From NCBI RefSeq assembly GCF_047824785.1, contig NZ_CP181167.1, positions 558,001 to 622,000 on the forward strand: a stretch of 64,000 nucleotides of DNA, in the 5' to 3' direction. The position numbers were made by a program, and so were the translations under genes. This document shows, in pieces, positions 36,848-45,668 of this stretch. Numbering within the stretch: position 1 is the first letter of the stretch; each line of letters starts with the position of its first letter. The notes below the pieces were generated by a model, which saw only the letters and a program-made list of their open reading frames with translations, was not told the origin of the DNA and made no database searches. Origin of the DNA: Nitrobacter sp039808345 (lineage in GTDB: Bacteria; Pseudomonadota; Alphaproteobacteria; Rhizobiales; Xanthobacteraceae).

Positions 36848-38251
36848 ATGGCGACATACGACCTCATCGTTATCGGCACCGGTCCCGGCGGCTACGTCTG
36901 CGCGATTCGCGCGGCGCAGCTCGGCATGAAGGTCGCCGTCGTCGAGAAGAACCCGACGCTTGGCGGCACCTGCCTCAATGTCGGCTGCATGCCGTCGAAG
37001 GCGCTGCTGCACGCCTCCGAGATGTTTCAGGAAGCCGGACATTCGTTCGCAAGAATGGGCATCGGCGTCGGTGCGCCGAAGCTCGATTTGCCAGCGATGA
37101 TGGGCTTCAAGCAGCAGGGCATCGACGGCAACGTCAAGGGCGTCGAGTATCTGATGAAGAAGAACAAGATCGACGTGCTGCGCGGCACCGGCCGCATCAT
37201 CGCAGCCGGCAAGGTCGAGGTATCGGATGCCGATGGCAAGAAAAAGACGGTTGAAACGAAGAACATCGTGATCGCCACCGGCTCCGATGTCGCGAAACTC
37301 AAGGGAGTCGAGATCGACGAGAAGCGTATCGTCTCATCGACCGGCGCGCTGTCGCTCGGGGCGGTGCCTGAAAAACTTCTGATCGTCGGAGCCGGCGTGA
37401 TCGGGCTCGAACTCGGCTCGGTGTGGCGCCGTCTCGGTGCGCAAGTCACGGTGGTGGAATTCATCGACCGCATCCTGCCCGGCATGGACGGCGAGGTCGC
37501 GAAGCAATTTCAGCGCATTCTCGAAAAGCAGGGCTTTGCATTCAAGCTCGGAGCCAGGGTCGCCGGCGTCGATACATCAGGCGAGATACTGGCGGCGCAG
37601 ATCGAGCCCGCCGCAGGCGGCGCAGCCGAGACGATCGAGGCCGACGTGGTGCTGGTCGCGATCGGCCGCACGCCCCACACCGAGGGACTTGGCCTCAAGG
37701 AAGCCGGCGTCGCGCTCGATGATCGCGGCCGCGTGGAGATCGACAAGCATTTCGCGACCAGCGTGAAGGGCATTTACGCTATCGGCGATGTCGTCCGGGG
37801 GCCGATGCTCGCCCACAAGGCCGAGGACGAGGGCGTGGCCTGCGCGGAGATCCTCGCGGGCCAGGCCGGCCATGTGAACTATGACGTGATTCCCGGCGTG
37901 ATCTACACAACGCCTGAGGTTTCCTCGGTCGGCAAGACCGAGGAGGAACTGAAGCAGGCCGGCACGGCCTATACCGTCGGCAAGTTTCCGTTCACGGCGA
38001 ATGGCCGCTCCAAGGTCAATCAGACCACCGACGGCTTCGTGAAGATTCTGGCGGACGCGAAAACCGACCGCGTGCTCGGCGTTCACATCATTGGCCGCGA
38101 AGCCGGCGAACTGATCCATGAAGCCTGTGTGCTGATGGAATTCGGCGGCTCGGCGGAAGATCTCGCGCGCACCTGCCACGCGCACCCGACGCGATCGGAA
38201 GCGGTCAAGGAAGCCGCCCTCGCGGTTGCAAAACGCGCCATTCACATGTGA
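36848..38251 (+). CDS. lpdA: Dihydrolipoyl dehydrogenase (E3)
   Basis: The 467-aa flavoprotein reoxidises the dihydrolipoyl group of SucB with NAD. The FAD-binding GTGPGGYVCAIRAAQ is at 10-24 and the redox disulphide C42/C47 in GGTCLNVGCMPSK. The NAD-binding GAGVIGLELGSVW is at about 180-192, FAD motif 2 in GIYAIGDVVRGPMLAHKAED, and the active-site histidine in CHAHPTRSEA near the C-terminus. Length and order are standard. It ends the TCA block; the long repeat-filled gap that follows probably marks the operon end. Confidence 0.97.
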   Translation: MATYDLIVIGTGPGGYVCAIRAAQLGMKVAVVEKNPTLGGTCLNVGCMPSKALLHASEMFQEAGHSFARMGIGVGAPKLDLPAMMGFKQQGIDGNVKGVEYLMKKNKIDVLRGTGRIIAAGKVEVSDADGKKKTVETKNIVIATGSDVAKLKGVEIDEKRIVSSTGALSLGAVPEKLLIVGAGVIGLELGSVWRRLGAQVTVVEFIDRILPGMDGEVAKQFQRILEKQGFAFKLGARVAGVDTSGEILAAQIEPAAGGAAETIEADVVLVAIGRTPHTEGLGLKEAGVALDDRGRVEIDKHFATSVKGIYAIGDVVRGPMLAHKAEDEGVACAEILAGQAGHVNYDVIPGVIYTTPEVSSVGKTEEELKQAGTAYTVGKFPFTANGRSKVNQTTDGFVKILADAKTDRVLGVHIIGREAGELIHEACVLMEFGGSAEDLARTCHAHPTRSEAVKEAALAVAKRAIHM

Positions 38252-38285
38252 GGACCGCGCGGCCAAGTTAGTCTACCGGGATCCT

Positions 38286-38382
38286 TAGAGACTTTCACCG
38301 CTTCAAGAAAACGGTGAAAGTCCTTATCTTTATGTCTTGACGCGTTTTCTTCACGCGAATCGGTTTCCATCCTCGGGACTGA
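38286..38382. repeat. Family A repeat, CTTTCACCG variant
   Basis: The first stem is ACTTTCACCG with CGGTGAAAGT instead of the TTCTGAT type, followed by CTTATCTTTATGTCTTGAC and the arm GCGTTTTCTTCACGCGAA. The closing arm is degraded. Confidence 0.7.
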
Positions 38383-38619
38383 ACACCTAGGATCGTCAGT
38401 ATCCATTTTTCTTTGCATCATAGACCCATGTCTCCGATGTTGTAGGAATGGGTCGCCCGCAAATATCCGAAACGATCATTTTGCAGACGGCGCGAAGCTT
38501 GCAGCTCAGCTTTCATGCGTGTTTGCACACCGTGGAACCTATCTTCCAGTTTGCGATGGTCCACGCATCCAGCGGCCCAATGGGGATTCGGAGGTCGTTC
38601 GACGGCACAATGCGGCCGC

Positions 38620-38720
38620 TAGAGCCTTTCCGCTTCTGATTCTATCGGAAGCGAGGCTCCATGATCTTGATTTGATGCGTTTTCCTCGCGCTGAGCCGAC
38701 AGCCGCTCCGCTCGAAAACG
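38620..38720. repeat. Family A repeat
   Basis: Edge TAGAGCC, stem CCGCTTCTGAT-TCT-ATCGGAAGCG, then GATGCGTTTTCCTCGCG with closing arm CTCGAAAACG. Confidence 0.75.
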
Positions 38721-38886
38721 TGATGGAAAAGGACACGGTATTCTGCCAGCATCAACTTGGTGAACGGAAGCTGCGCCGGCGTGGTAAGATACGGCGGTCG
38801 AGTGTCGGCATTTTGCAGTCGGTTTTTGCTGAACAGATCGGGAATACTGAAATAGAGTTTCCGGTCCGAGGGAGAACGTTGCGGCC

Positions 38887-40377
38887 ATGACGGCGAGCCC
38901 AGTATGGCGCGGGACAGGAGCGAGCCGCCTTTTGGCGGCGCCTGTCGTGCTGCTCTGCGCGACGCTCGCCCTCGGCGGATGCGGCGATATGACCCGGTTC
39001 CAGACCGCCTCTCCCTCATCCGCCAAATCGGTAAAGCCCGCGCGGGCGGCGGCCCCTACCCAGAAGTCCGAACACGAGCATAAGCGCATCCTCGCCTCTT
39101 ACGGGGGCGCCTATGACGACCCCAAACTTGAAGCGCTGATCAACCGGACGGTCGAGCGGCTGGTGGCGGTGTCGGAGCGGCCCGACCTTACCTACAAGGT
39201 GACGATCCTCAATTCAGGCGCGGTGAACGCCTTCGCGCTGCCGACCGGCCAGCTTTACGTGACGCGCGGCCTGATCGCGCTGGCCAACGATACGTCGGAA
39301 TTGTCCTCCGTGCTGTCGCACGAGATGGCGCATGTTCTGGCCAAGCACGCGACGATCCGCGAGGATCAGGCGCGGCAGGCCGCCCTCGTCAGCCATGTCG
39401 TGACCGAGATGGGAACCGACCCGGATCTGACGGCCCTGGCGCTTGCCAAGTCCAAACTGACGCTGGCGAGCTTTTCGCGTGCCCAGGAATTCGAGGCGGA
39501 CGGGATCGGCGTCGGGATTTCGGCGCGCGCCCATTTCGATCCTTATGGCGCGGCCCGCTTCCTTGCCGCGATGGAGCGCAATGCGGCGCTCAAGGCCGGC
39601 AAGCCGTCGCTGGACCCCCGCTCGCAGGACTTCCTGTCGTCGCATCCCGCAACGCCGGAGCGCGTCCAGAATGCGCAGGCCAACGCGCGCCAGTACAGTG
39701 CTCCCGCGCAGGGCGAACGGGACCGGGAGACCTATCTCCACGCGATCGACAACATCGTCTACGGCGAGGATCCGAGTGAGGGATTCGTGCGTGGCCGGCG
39801 CTTCCTGCATCCCAAGCTGGGCTTCACCTTCCAGGCGCCGGAAGGCTTTACGCTGGACAACACGGCTCAGGCGGTCATCGGCATTCGCGAGGGCGGCAGC
39901 CAGGCCATGCGCTTCGATGTGGTCCGGGTGCCCGCGGAGCAGAAGCTCACCGAGTACCTCAATTCGGGGTGGATGGAAAACGTCAACAAGGCGTCGACCG
40001 AGGAACTGACCATCAACGGATTTCCCGCGGCATCGGCGGTCGCCCGCGGGGAGGAATGGCAGTTCCGGGTCTATGCCTTGCGCTTCGGCAGCGACGTTTA
40101 CCGCTTCATCTTCGCCGCCCGTCACAAGACGACGGAAAGCGAACGCAACGCGCGCGAAACGGTCGCTTCCTTCCGCCGCCTGACGCTGGGCGAGATTCAA
40201 GCCGCGCGACCCCTGCGAATCAAGGTGATCACCGTGCAACCGGGCGATACCGTGGAATCACTGTCGCACCGCATGGCGGGCGTCGATCATCCGGCCGAGC
40301 GCTTTCGCGTCCTCAACGGCCTCGACCCGCGTGCCCAGGTCAAGGTCGGCAACCGGGTCAAGATCGTGGTGGACTGA
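38887..40377 (+). CDS. M48 family zinc metalloprotease, lipoprotein with LysM-like end
   Basis: The 496-aa protein has a lipoprotein signal peptide with lipobox LALGGC (acylated C32). The zinc site is HEMAH with H145, E146 and H149, and a downstream glutamate E203 in EFEADG, as in the M48/BepA-like family. A C-terminal segment (about 440-495, VQPGDTVESLSHRMAG ... VKVGNRVKIV) is LysM-like and could bind peptidoglycan. The enzyme probably cleaves misfolded outer-membrane proteins in the periplasm. It is flanked on both sides by family A repeats and is likely transcribed alone. Confidence 0.92.
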   Translation: MTASPVWRGTGASRLLAAPVVLLCATLALGGCGDMTRFQTASPSSAKSVKPARAAAPTQKSEHEHKRILASYGGAYDDPKLEALINRTVERLVAVSERPDLTYKVTILNSGAVNAFALPTGQLYVTRGLIALANDTSELSSVLSHEMAHVLAKHATIREDQARQAALVSHVVTEMGTDPDLTALALAKSKLTLASFSRAQEFEADGIGVGISARAHFDPYGAARFLAAMERNAALKAGKPSLDPRSQDFLSSHPATPERVQNAQANARQYSAPAQGERDRETYLHAIDNIVYGEDPSEGFVRGRRFLHPKLGFTFQAPEGFTLDNTAQAVIGIREGGSQAMRFDVVRVPAEQKLTEYLNSGWMENVNKASTEELTINGFPAASAVARGEEWQFRVYALRFGSDVYRFIFAARHKTTESERNARETVASFRRLTLGEIQAARPLRIKVITVQPGDTVESLSHRMAGVDHPAERFRVLNGLDPRAQVKVGNRVKIVVD

Positions 40378-40380
40378 TGC

Positions 40381-40468
40381 GAGACGCCGGTTCGCGCGAA
40401 GAAAACGCCTCAAACCGCGATCCGAGAACCTCGCTTCTGATTCCATCAGAAGCGAAAAGGCTCCAATG
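40381..40468. repeat. Family A repeat after the M48 gene
   Basis: Reverse orientation: CCGGTTCGCGCGAAGAAAAC, then the stem TCGCTTCTGAT-TCC-ATCAGAAGCGA and GGCTCC edge. Confidence 0.75.
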
Positions 40469-40477
40469 AATCGGGGA

Positions 40478-40585
40478 CTAGAGCATCGGACCCGAAAGTG
40501 GGAACCGGTTTCGGGATAAATCCGATGCTCAATCAATTAACTGGAGCGGCGGCGCTGATTCCATTTGATCGGCCGCCGCTCTAGA
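40478..40585. repeat. Family B double-hairpin repeat, copy 1
   Basis: CTAGAGCATCGGA pairs with TCCGATGCTC, and GAGCGGCGGC pairs with GCCGCCGCTC. It differs from the copy at 42622 at only a few of 108 positions. Confidence 0.85.
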
Positions 40586-40685
40586 GTCTATCCGCTTATG
40601 ATGGAATCATAAGCGGACTCTATGATTTTGTTTTGACGCGTTTTCTTCACGCGAACCGGTGCCCACTTCGCTCGAAAACGCTCTA
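40586..40685. repeat. Family A repeat overlapping the rppH stop codon
   Basis: Perfect stem TCCGCTTATGAT-GGA-ATCATAAGCGGA (40591-40617), then GACTCTATGATTTTGTTTTG and arms GCGTTTTC/GAAAACGC. The terminal CTCTA gives the rppH stop (40683-40685, minus strand). Confidence 0.85.
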
Positions 40686-41195
40686 TGTCCGCGCTTGAGC
40701 GCCCACGAGACTCCCAAATTCCTTGACCACGCGCTCATAGACCGGGCGCTTGAACGGAATGATCAACCCGGTCAGATTCTGCATCGGCTCCCAGCGCCAT
40801 GCCGTGAATTCCGGCTTGTGACCGTCGCCGGGGTTAGCGATGTTGATCTCGTCGTCGTCGCCGATGAAGCGCACCGCATACCACTTCTGGCGCTGACCGC
40901 GATATCGGCCCTTCCACGCCCGGCCGGCCACGACACGCGGAATATCGTAGGTCAGCCAATCCGGCATTTCGGCAAGCTTCCTGATCGAACGAACGCTGGT
41001 CTCCTCATAGAGTTCGCGTTTCGCTGCAAGCCACGTATCCTCGCCGGGATCGACGCCGCCTTGCGGCATCTGCCAGACGTACGGGTCATCGACCTGCTCA
41101 ACGCCCGCGCGGCGACCGACGAAAACCAGCCCCCGCTCGTTGATCAGCATCATGCCGACGCAAGTGCGATAGGGTAGATCGTCGTAACGTGTCAT
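40683..41195 (-). CDS. rppH: RNA pyrophosphohydrolase
   Basis: RppH removes pyrophosphate from mRNA 5' ends to start decay. From the ATG at 41195 (MTRYDDLPYRTCVGMMLINE) it is 170 aa. The Nudix box is GGVDPGEDTWLAAKRELYEE at about 48-67, matching Gx5Ex7REUxEExGU. PYVWQMPQGG and PYDIPRVVAGRAWKG-like segments support RppH of the alphaproteobacterial kind. An ATG six codons upstream (41213) is possible. Its stop codon is within the edge of a family A repeat. It is separated from the downstream gene by another repeat. Confidence 0.94.
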   Translation of the reverse strand: MTRYDDLPYRTCVGMMLINERGLVFVGRRAGVEQVDDPYVWQMPQGGVDPGEDTWLAAKRELYEETSVRSIRKLAEMPDWLTYDIPRVVAGRAWKGRYRGQRQKWYAVRFIGDDDEINIANPGDGHKPEFTAWRWEPMQNLTGLIIPFKRPVYERVVKEFGSLVGAQART

Positions 41196-41263
41196 TCCAT
41201 CAATGCCTTGCACGCCTCCACCGCTCTGAGAACGGAACGGACATGAGTCTAAGTTCGGATCTT

Positions 41264-41314
41264 ATAGCATTTTCCTCGCGCGAACCGGCGTCCACTTCGC
41301 TTGAAAACGCTCTA
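41264..41314. repeat. Short family A repeat overlapping the yibQ-type stop
   Basis: Arms AGCATTTTCCTCGCGCGAAC and CTTGAAAACGCTCTA. The terminal CTA (41312-41314) is the minus-strand stop of the deacetylase gene. The opening arm has A where the closing arm has C. Confidence 0.7.
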
Positions 41315-42514
41315 ATTCGATTTTGATTTCAGCATCGCGGTTGTCAATGGCACAAGCATCACACCGCGGCTTTCGAGACTTTTGATCCAGACGCCAATTC
41401 GGTCGACGGATACCGGAAGCGCCGATGTCATGCCTATGGCGGCGCCTCGTTTCATTGCCAGGTCTTCAAGCCTTGCAAGGGCCTTGTCGATCTCTACCGA
41501 GGTCGGAACGGCATCAAGGGTCAGGTCGGCCCTGGCGAACGGCATGGCCTGCCCTTCCGCAAGCTGACCCGCGACGCTCAAGGGCGCGGCGCCGTCGTCG
41601 AGATATCCGAGACCGCGCCTGGCCGCCTCGCGAATGAATGGCTGCATGACCGCGGCCGTGGCGACAAAACGCGCCCCCATGAAATTGGTCAGACCGACAT
41701 AGCCTTGAAAGCGGCTCAGTTGCCAGTGCAGGCGATCGATATTCTGCTCCGCTCCAAGTGTCGTCAGCAGGGTCTGCGGTCCAGGATCGTTGTCGGGATA
41801 ATCATAGGGCTCCATAGGGACTTGCAGCAGCACCTCGTGACGCCGCGCGCGCGCCTGTTCCACCAGCTTGCCCGGATCGGAGCCATAGGGTGTAAACGCG
41901 AGCGTCACGGCCGGCGACAGTTTCATGATCGCATCGGTGGTTTTCGTCGCACCGACGCCGAGACCGCCGACCACGATTGCGACCACCGGCATCTTCGCGG
42001 CCTTCGCGCGATCCGCCTCGGTACCCGCTGCATAGGCCTTGAAAGGCTTGAGCCCGTCGGCGGCGGCAACGGGAATCATTCCATGACGCGATTTCTCCAA
42101 CAGACGCTGATCGCCCGCCGCTGCCGCCGTCGCCGGGCCGGCGTCCGCCGCATCCAGGCCGGGACCGGAAACCACGACATCCTGACGTGATCCGCTGGAT
42201 CCGTCGATGATGGTGATGGTCTTCTGTCCGTTGGCGGATGGAGCAGCGACGGCGGCGCTGTCCGGCTGCTGCGGTGGAGGGCGGATGGCCGCGGGCTTGT
42301 CGTCGCTGACCGGGGCTTGCCGGATCGCCACCCGCGCCCTGGGTTCGCCACCGAGAGGGTCGTGATTGAAGAAAGCAAAGCCCAGGAAGGCGACGAGGAT
42401 CGATCCCAGCAAAAATCCCATGGCCTGAGACAGCGTGAAAGGAAGCCGGAAGCGGCGCCTGGGCGCGGGGTTCTGTCCCAGCGGCGTGCTGAGATCGTCC
42501 GTCGTATCGCTCAT
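41312..42514 (-). CDS. Divergent polysaccharide deacetylase family protein (YibQ-like)
   Basis: The 400-aa protein has one membrane anchor at about 28-50 (AMGFLLGSILVAFLGFAFFN), a proline/alanine-rich linker, and a C-terminal divergent polysaccharide deacetylase domain from about residue 175 (VVAIVVGGLGVGATKTTDAI, ALAFTPYGSDPGKLVEQARA, VLLQVPMEPYDYPDNDPG). The anchor places the domain in the periplasm. Such genes often accompany envC and ctpA, as here, and are thought to act on peptidoglycan or division. The substrate is unknown. ctpA is 355 bases upstream across repeats. Confidence 0.88.
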   Translation of the reverse strand: MSDTTDDLSTPLGQNPAPRRRFRLPFTLSQAMGFLLGSILVAFLGFAFFNHDPLGGEPRARVAIRQAPVSDDKPAAIRPPPQQPDSAAVAAPSANGQKTITIIDGSSGSRQDVVVSGPGLDAADAGPATAAAAGDQRLLEKSRHGMIPVAAADGLKPFKAYAAGTEADRAKAAKMPVVAIVVGGLGVGATKTTDAIMKLSPAVTLAFTPYGSDPGKLVEQARARRHEVLLQVPMEPYDYPDNDPGPQTLLTTLGAEQNIDRLHWQLSRFQGYVGLTNFMGARFVATAAVMQPFIREAARRGLGYLDDGAAPLSVAGQLAEGQAMPFARADLTLDAVPTSVEIDKALARLEDLAMKRGAAIGMTSALPVSVDRIGVWIKSLESRGVMLVPLTTAMLKSKSN

Positions 42515-42621
42515 GGCCCCCTCGAATCATCCCCAATCGAGGATACCATGGGCGCCTGCAAAATGCGGCAATGCGAGATCTGGCGACTGCCCTAAAGCGG
42601 CACGCAAACGAACCGGGCGGC

Positions 42622-42729
42622 CTAGAGCATCGGACCCGAAAGTGGGAACCGGTTTCGGGATAAATCCGATGCTCAATCAACTAACTGGAGCGGCGGCGCT
42701 GATTCCATTTGACCGGCCGCCGCTCTAAA
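42622..42729. repeat. Family B double-hairpin repeat, copy 2
   Basis: Nearly identical to 40478-40585 in the same orientation; differences are ATTAACT/ACTAACT, GATCGG/GACCGG and the last edge base. Confidence 0.85.
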
Positions 42730-42749
42730 GGCCGCCCGCTTCCGAAACA

Positions 42750-42855
42750 CCGGAGCATGATCCGATCCGGCTGAACCGGACCATGCTCCGGAGATCTGTG
42801 TCTGGTCGCATTTTCTTCCGGCGAATCGGAATCCGCGTCGCCGAAAGATGCCCGA
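42750..42855. repeat. Family C repeat
   Basis: CCGGAGCATGATCCG pairs with CGGACCATGCTCCGG (one mismatch), then GCATTTTCTTCCGGCGAA with closing CGCCGAAAGATGC. The first stem has a compensated change relative to the 26384 copy. Confidence 0.75.
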
Positions 42856-42869
42856 GACAATTCAGAGGA

Positions 42870-44225
42870 TCAATTCGCCGCCTTGTTCGCGGGCTTGTCG
42901 ATCGCCGCCTTGTTGCTCGCGGGTGGCGAAGAAGCGTTGATCTTGACGCCGCGCAGAAGGTCGCCGGCCATCTTGAGAGCCTTGTCGTTCTTGGCGTCCG
43001 GCGGGACGTAGGATTGCGAGCCTGTCTTCTCGTCGTTGCCGTTTCGCAGGTGTCCCCGCAGCGAAGCCTCGCCTTTGGTGTCGGTCCGTGACTTCAGTTC
43101 ATCGGGCACATCCTGAAGCACCTCGATATCCGGAACGATGCCCTTGGCCTGAATCGAACGGCCCGAGGGCGTATAATAGCGTGCGGTCGTCAGCCGGAGC
43201 GCGCCATTGCCCGAGCCAAGCGGAATGATGGTCTGCACCGAGCCCTTGCCGAACGAGCGGGTCCCGATCAGGGTCGCCCGCTTGTGGTCCTGCAACGCGC
43301 CAGCGACGATTTCGGACGCGGATGCCGATCCGCCGTTGACCAGAATGATCACCGGCTTGCCCTTGGCGAGGTCACCCGGATGCGCGCTGCGCCGCTGGGT
43401 TTCCTCGGCATTGCGCCCGCGCGTCGACACGATCTCGCCCCGATCGAGGAAGGCATCCGAAACGGTCACGGCTTCCTCGAGCAACCCGCCGGGGTTGTTG
43501 CGCAGATCGATGATATAGCCCTTGAGCTTGTCACCGATCTGGCTCTGGAGGTCGGAAACCGACTTCTTCAGCCCTTCGGTGGTCTGCTCGTTGAACGTCG
43601 TGATGCGGATATAGGCGATGTCGTCGGACTCGGTGCGCGAACGAACCGAGCGGACACGAATGTTGTCGCGCACCAGCGTCACGTCGATCGGATTATCCTG
43701 TCCCTTGCGGATAATTTTCAGCTTGATCTTGGTGCCGATCGGACCGCGCATCTTGTCGACGGCCTGGTTGAGGGTCAGGCCCTGCACCGCTTCGTCGTCA
43801 AGATTGGTGATGATGTCGTTGGCGAGGATTCCTGCCTTCGATGCCGGCGTGTCGTCGATCGGCGAGACTACCTTGACCAGGCCATCCTCCATCGTCACCT
43901 CGATGCCGAGACCGCCGAATTCACCGCGGGTCTGCACCTGCATGTCGCGGAAGCTCTTCGCATCCATGTAGCTCGAATGCGGATCGAGACCCGTGAGCAT
44001 GCCGCTGATGGCTGATTCGACCAGCTTGCTGTCATCGGGTTTTTCGACGTAATCGGTGCGGACCCGCTCGAACACGTCGCCGAACAGGTTGAGCTGGCGA
44101 TAGGTATCCGACGTTGCGGCGCGCGCGCTCGATCCCATCAGCACAGATCGCGGCTGCGTCACGAACAGCGTCAACGCGGCACCCGCGGCAGCGCTGAGAA
44201 CAATAAGGGAAACCTTGCGCATCAT
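42870..44225 (-). CDS. ctpA: C-terminal processing peptidase CtpA (S41)
   Basis: The 451-aa protease has a signal peptide (MMRKVSLIVLSAAAGAALTL), an N-terminal helical part, a PDZ domain at about 90-170 (GGLGIEVTMEDGLVKVVSPI) and the S41 catalytic domain. The catalytic serine is in VNGGSASASEIVAGAL and the lysine in GTRSFGKGSVQ, about 25 residues apart as in Tsp/CtpA. It degrades periplasmic proteins, including cell-wall hydrolases. Its start overlaps the envC stop by 4 bases (ATGA), so the two are co-translated. The C-terminal 60 residues are hydrophilic. Confidence 0.95.
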   Translation of the reverse strand: MMRKVSLIVLSAAAGAALTLFVTQPRSVLMGSSARAATSDTYRQLNLFGDVFERVRTDYVEKPDDSKLVESAISGMLTGLDPHSSYMDAKSFRDMQVQTRGEFGGLGIEVTMEDGLVKVVSPIDDTPASKAGILANDIITNLDDEAVQGLTLNQAVDKMRGPIGTKIKLKIIRKGQDNPIDVTLVRDNIRVRSVRSRTESDDIAYIRITTFNEQTTEGLKKSVSDLQSQIGDKLKGYIIDLRNNPGGLLEEAVTVSDAFLDRGEIVSTRGRNAEETQRRSAHPGDLAKGKPVIILVNGGSASASEIVAGALQDHKRATLIGTRSFGKGSVQTIIPLGSGNGALRLTTARYYTPSGRSIQAKGIVPDIEVLQDVPDELKSRTDTKGEASLRGHLRNGNDEKTGSQSYVPPDAKNDKALKMAGDLLRGVKINASSPPASNKAAIDKPANKAAN

Positions 44226-45628
44226 CCGCGAACCTTTTGGCCTTTGTTAGCGGCCCACCACGGGCCTGGATCAATGGGAGTGCCGTCCTTACGGAACTCA
44301 ATGTAGAGAACGGGCTGGCTAGCGTTTGCCGCGAGAATCGAGGCGACACGGGAGGTCGATCCCATCGTCGCTACCGGCTCTCCGGTCAACACGAACTGGC
44401 CGATGTTAACCGAAATACGCTCCATGCCGGCGATCAGCACATGATACCCGCCCCCGGCATTGAGGATCAAGAGTTGTCCATAGCTGCGGAACGGCCCCGC
44501 ATAAACCACCCAGCCATCGCACGGCGTCGTGACCTGAGCGCCCGGACGGGCGGCTAACGAGACGCCTTTTTCGATGCCGCCGGCTCCGTCGGAACCGCCG
44601 AAGTCGCGAATCCTGGCGCCGTTAACCGGAAGCGCAAACATGCCTTTGGCGGAAGCGAAGGCAATAGCCGGGCGGAGCCGGCCGGGATCCTTGAGGGCTC
44701 CCGGATTCGGCTTGCCGTTCGGCGTCCCCGGAACGCCTTGCCGGCTGGCGGTGGCCGCCGCCCTGGCCGCGCTCTTGAGATCCTGCTCCAGCTTCGCGAT
44801 CAGGCCCTGCAGGGTATCGACCTGGCGCGACAGCTCGATCGCGCGCGCCGCCTCCGCGGCCATGTTTTTCTCGATGCCGCTTTGCTGCCGCTGCCGTTCG
44901 TCCACCAGCGTCGCCAGGCGGGTTTGTTCGTCCTTGAGGCTGTCGCGATCGGCCGCCATCCGATCCCGCTCGGCGGCGATTGAGGTCCGGAGGCCGACGA
45001 GTTCATCGAGATCAGCCACCAGCTTTTCCGCGCGCACGCGCATCTCGGGCACCACGGAGCCGAGCAGGATCGCGGTACGCAACGATTGCAAGGCATCCTC
45101 CGGCCGCACCAGCAAAGCGGGCGGAGTGCGGCGGCCGGCGCGCTGGAGCGCGGCGAGCACTTCGACGATCTCCGATCGCCGCGAATCCAGCGAGTCCCGG
45201 ATGTCCTGTTCGCGCGCGCCGAGCGGCAGCAGGCGCGCTTCGGCCTCCGCGATGCTGGTCTCGATGTCACGGACCCGGGCGGCGACATCGATCAGCTGCT
45301 GATTGAGCTTGGCGCGGTTTCGACCGATCGCCGCGATATCGACTTTCAGCCGCTCCTGCAGTTCAACCGCGTTCTTCTGCTGCTCGCGTACCGCTTCCAG
45401 CTCCCGCTCGCGCTGCTTGATGTCGTCCGCCGACGGAGTCGCCGGAGCGGACGTTCCAGCCTGCGCCATCACGGCCGACGATACCGCGGACGAAAACCCC
45501 GCAAGCAGACAGGCGGAGATTACGAGCATTGAAGCAGGCGGCGACTGTCTGCCCCTTGCCTCCGTGGACCGCAAGCGCAGGCCCCGGATCAGTTCCAGCT
45601 CAGGTGATCGGCGCTCGTATGTTCGCAC
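44222..45628 (-). CDS. envC: Murein hydrolase activator EnvC-like
   Basis: The 468-aa protein has an N-terminal signal-like segment, a long coiled coil (about 65-300: KQRERELEAVREQQKNAVEL, ETSIAEAEARLLPLGAREQD) and a C-terminal LytM/M23 domain (about 345-450). In the LytM domain the catalytic HxxxD and HxH zinc residues are not intact: the first His is missing (GVSLAARPGAQV) and only one His is in YHVLIAG. EnvC activates AmiA/B amidases in septal peptidoglycan splitting and lacks its own catalysis. Coupling to ctpA and the nearby YibQ-type deacetylase fits a division module. Confidence 0.9.
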   Translation of the reverse strand: MRTYERRSPELELIRGLRLRSTEARGRQSPPASMLVISACLLAGFSSAVSSAVMAQAGTSAPATPSADDIKQRERELEAVREQQKNAVELQERLKVDIAAIGRNRAKLNQQLIDVAARVRDIETSIAEAEARLLPLGAREQDIRDSLDSRRSEIVEVLAALQRAGRRTPPALLVRPEDALQSLRTAILLGSVVPEMRVRAEKLVADLDELVGLRTSIAAERDRMAADRDSLKDEQTRLATLVDERQRQQSGIEKNMAAEAARAIELSRQVDTLQGLIAKLEQDLKSAARAAATASRQGVPGTPNGKPNPGALKDPGRLRPAIAFASAKGMFALPVNGARIRDFGGSDGAGGIEKGVSLAARPGAQVTTPCDGWVVYAGPFRSYGQLLILNAGGGYHVLIAGMERISVNIGQFVLTGEPVATMGSTSRVASILAANASQPVLYIEFRKDGTPIDPGPWWAANKGQKVRG

Positions 45629-45668
45629 GATGTCAATCCGGTCGCGCCAGCGCGTTCAGCATTGTACG

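Larger units (their letters stand above)
38252..38886. other. 635-base intergenic region with two family A repeats
   Basis: The gap between lpdA and the M48 protease holds family A copies at 38286-38382 and 38620-38720. The stretch 38390-38615 is free of repeats, has no convincing gene, and is lower in GC than the surroundings. The M48 promoter is expected in 38725-38880. Confidence 0.55.
40378..40682. other. 305-base intergenic region of three stacked repeats
   Basis: The gap between the convergent M48 and rppH genes is almost entirely repeats: family A (40381-40468), family B (40478-40585) and family A (40586-40685). No gene or independent promoter is seen. Confidence 0.65.
42515..42869. 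other. 355-base intergenic region with family B and C repeats
   Basis: Between ctpA and the YibQ-like gene: a family B copy (42622-42729), a family C copy (42750-42855) and a promoter-like remainder at 42515-42620. No gene is seen. Confidence 0.6.
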
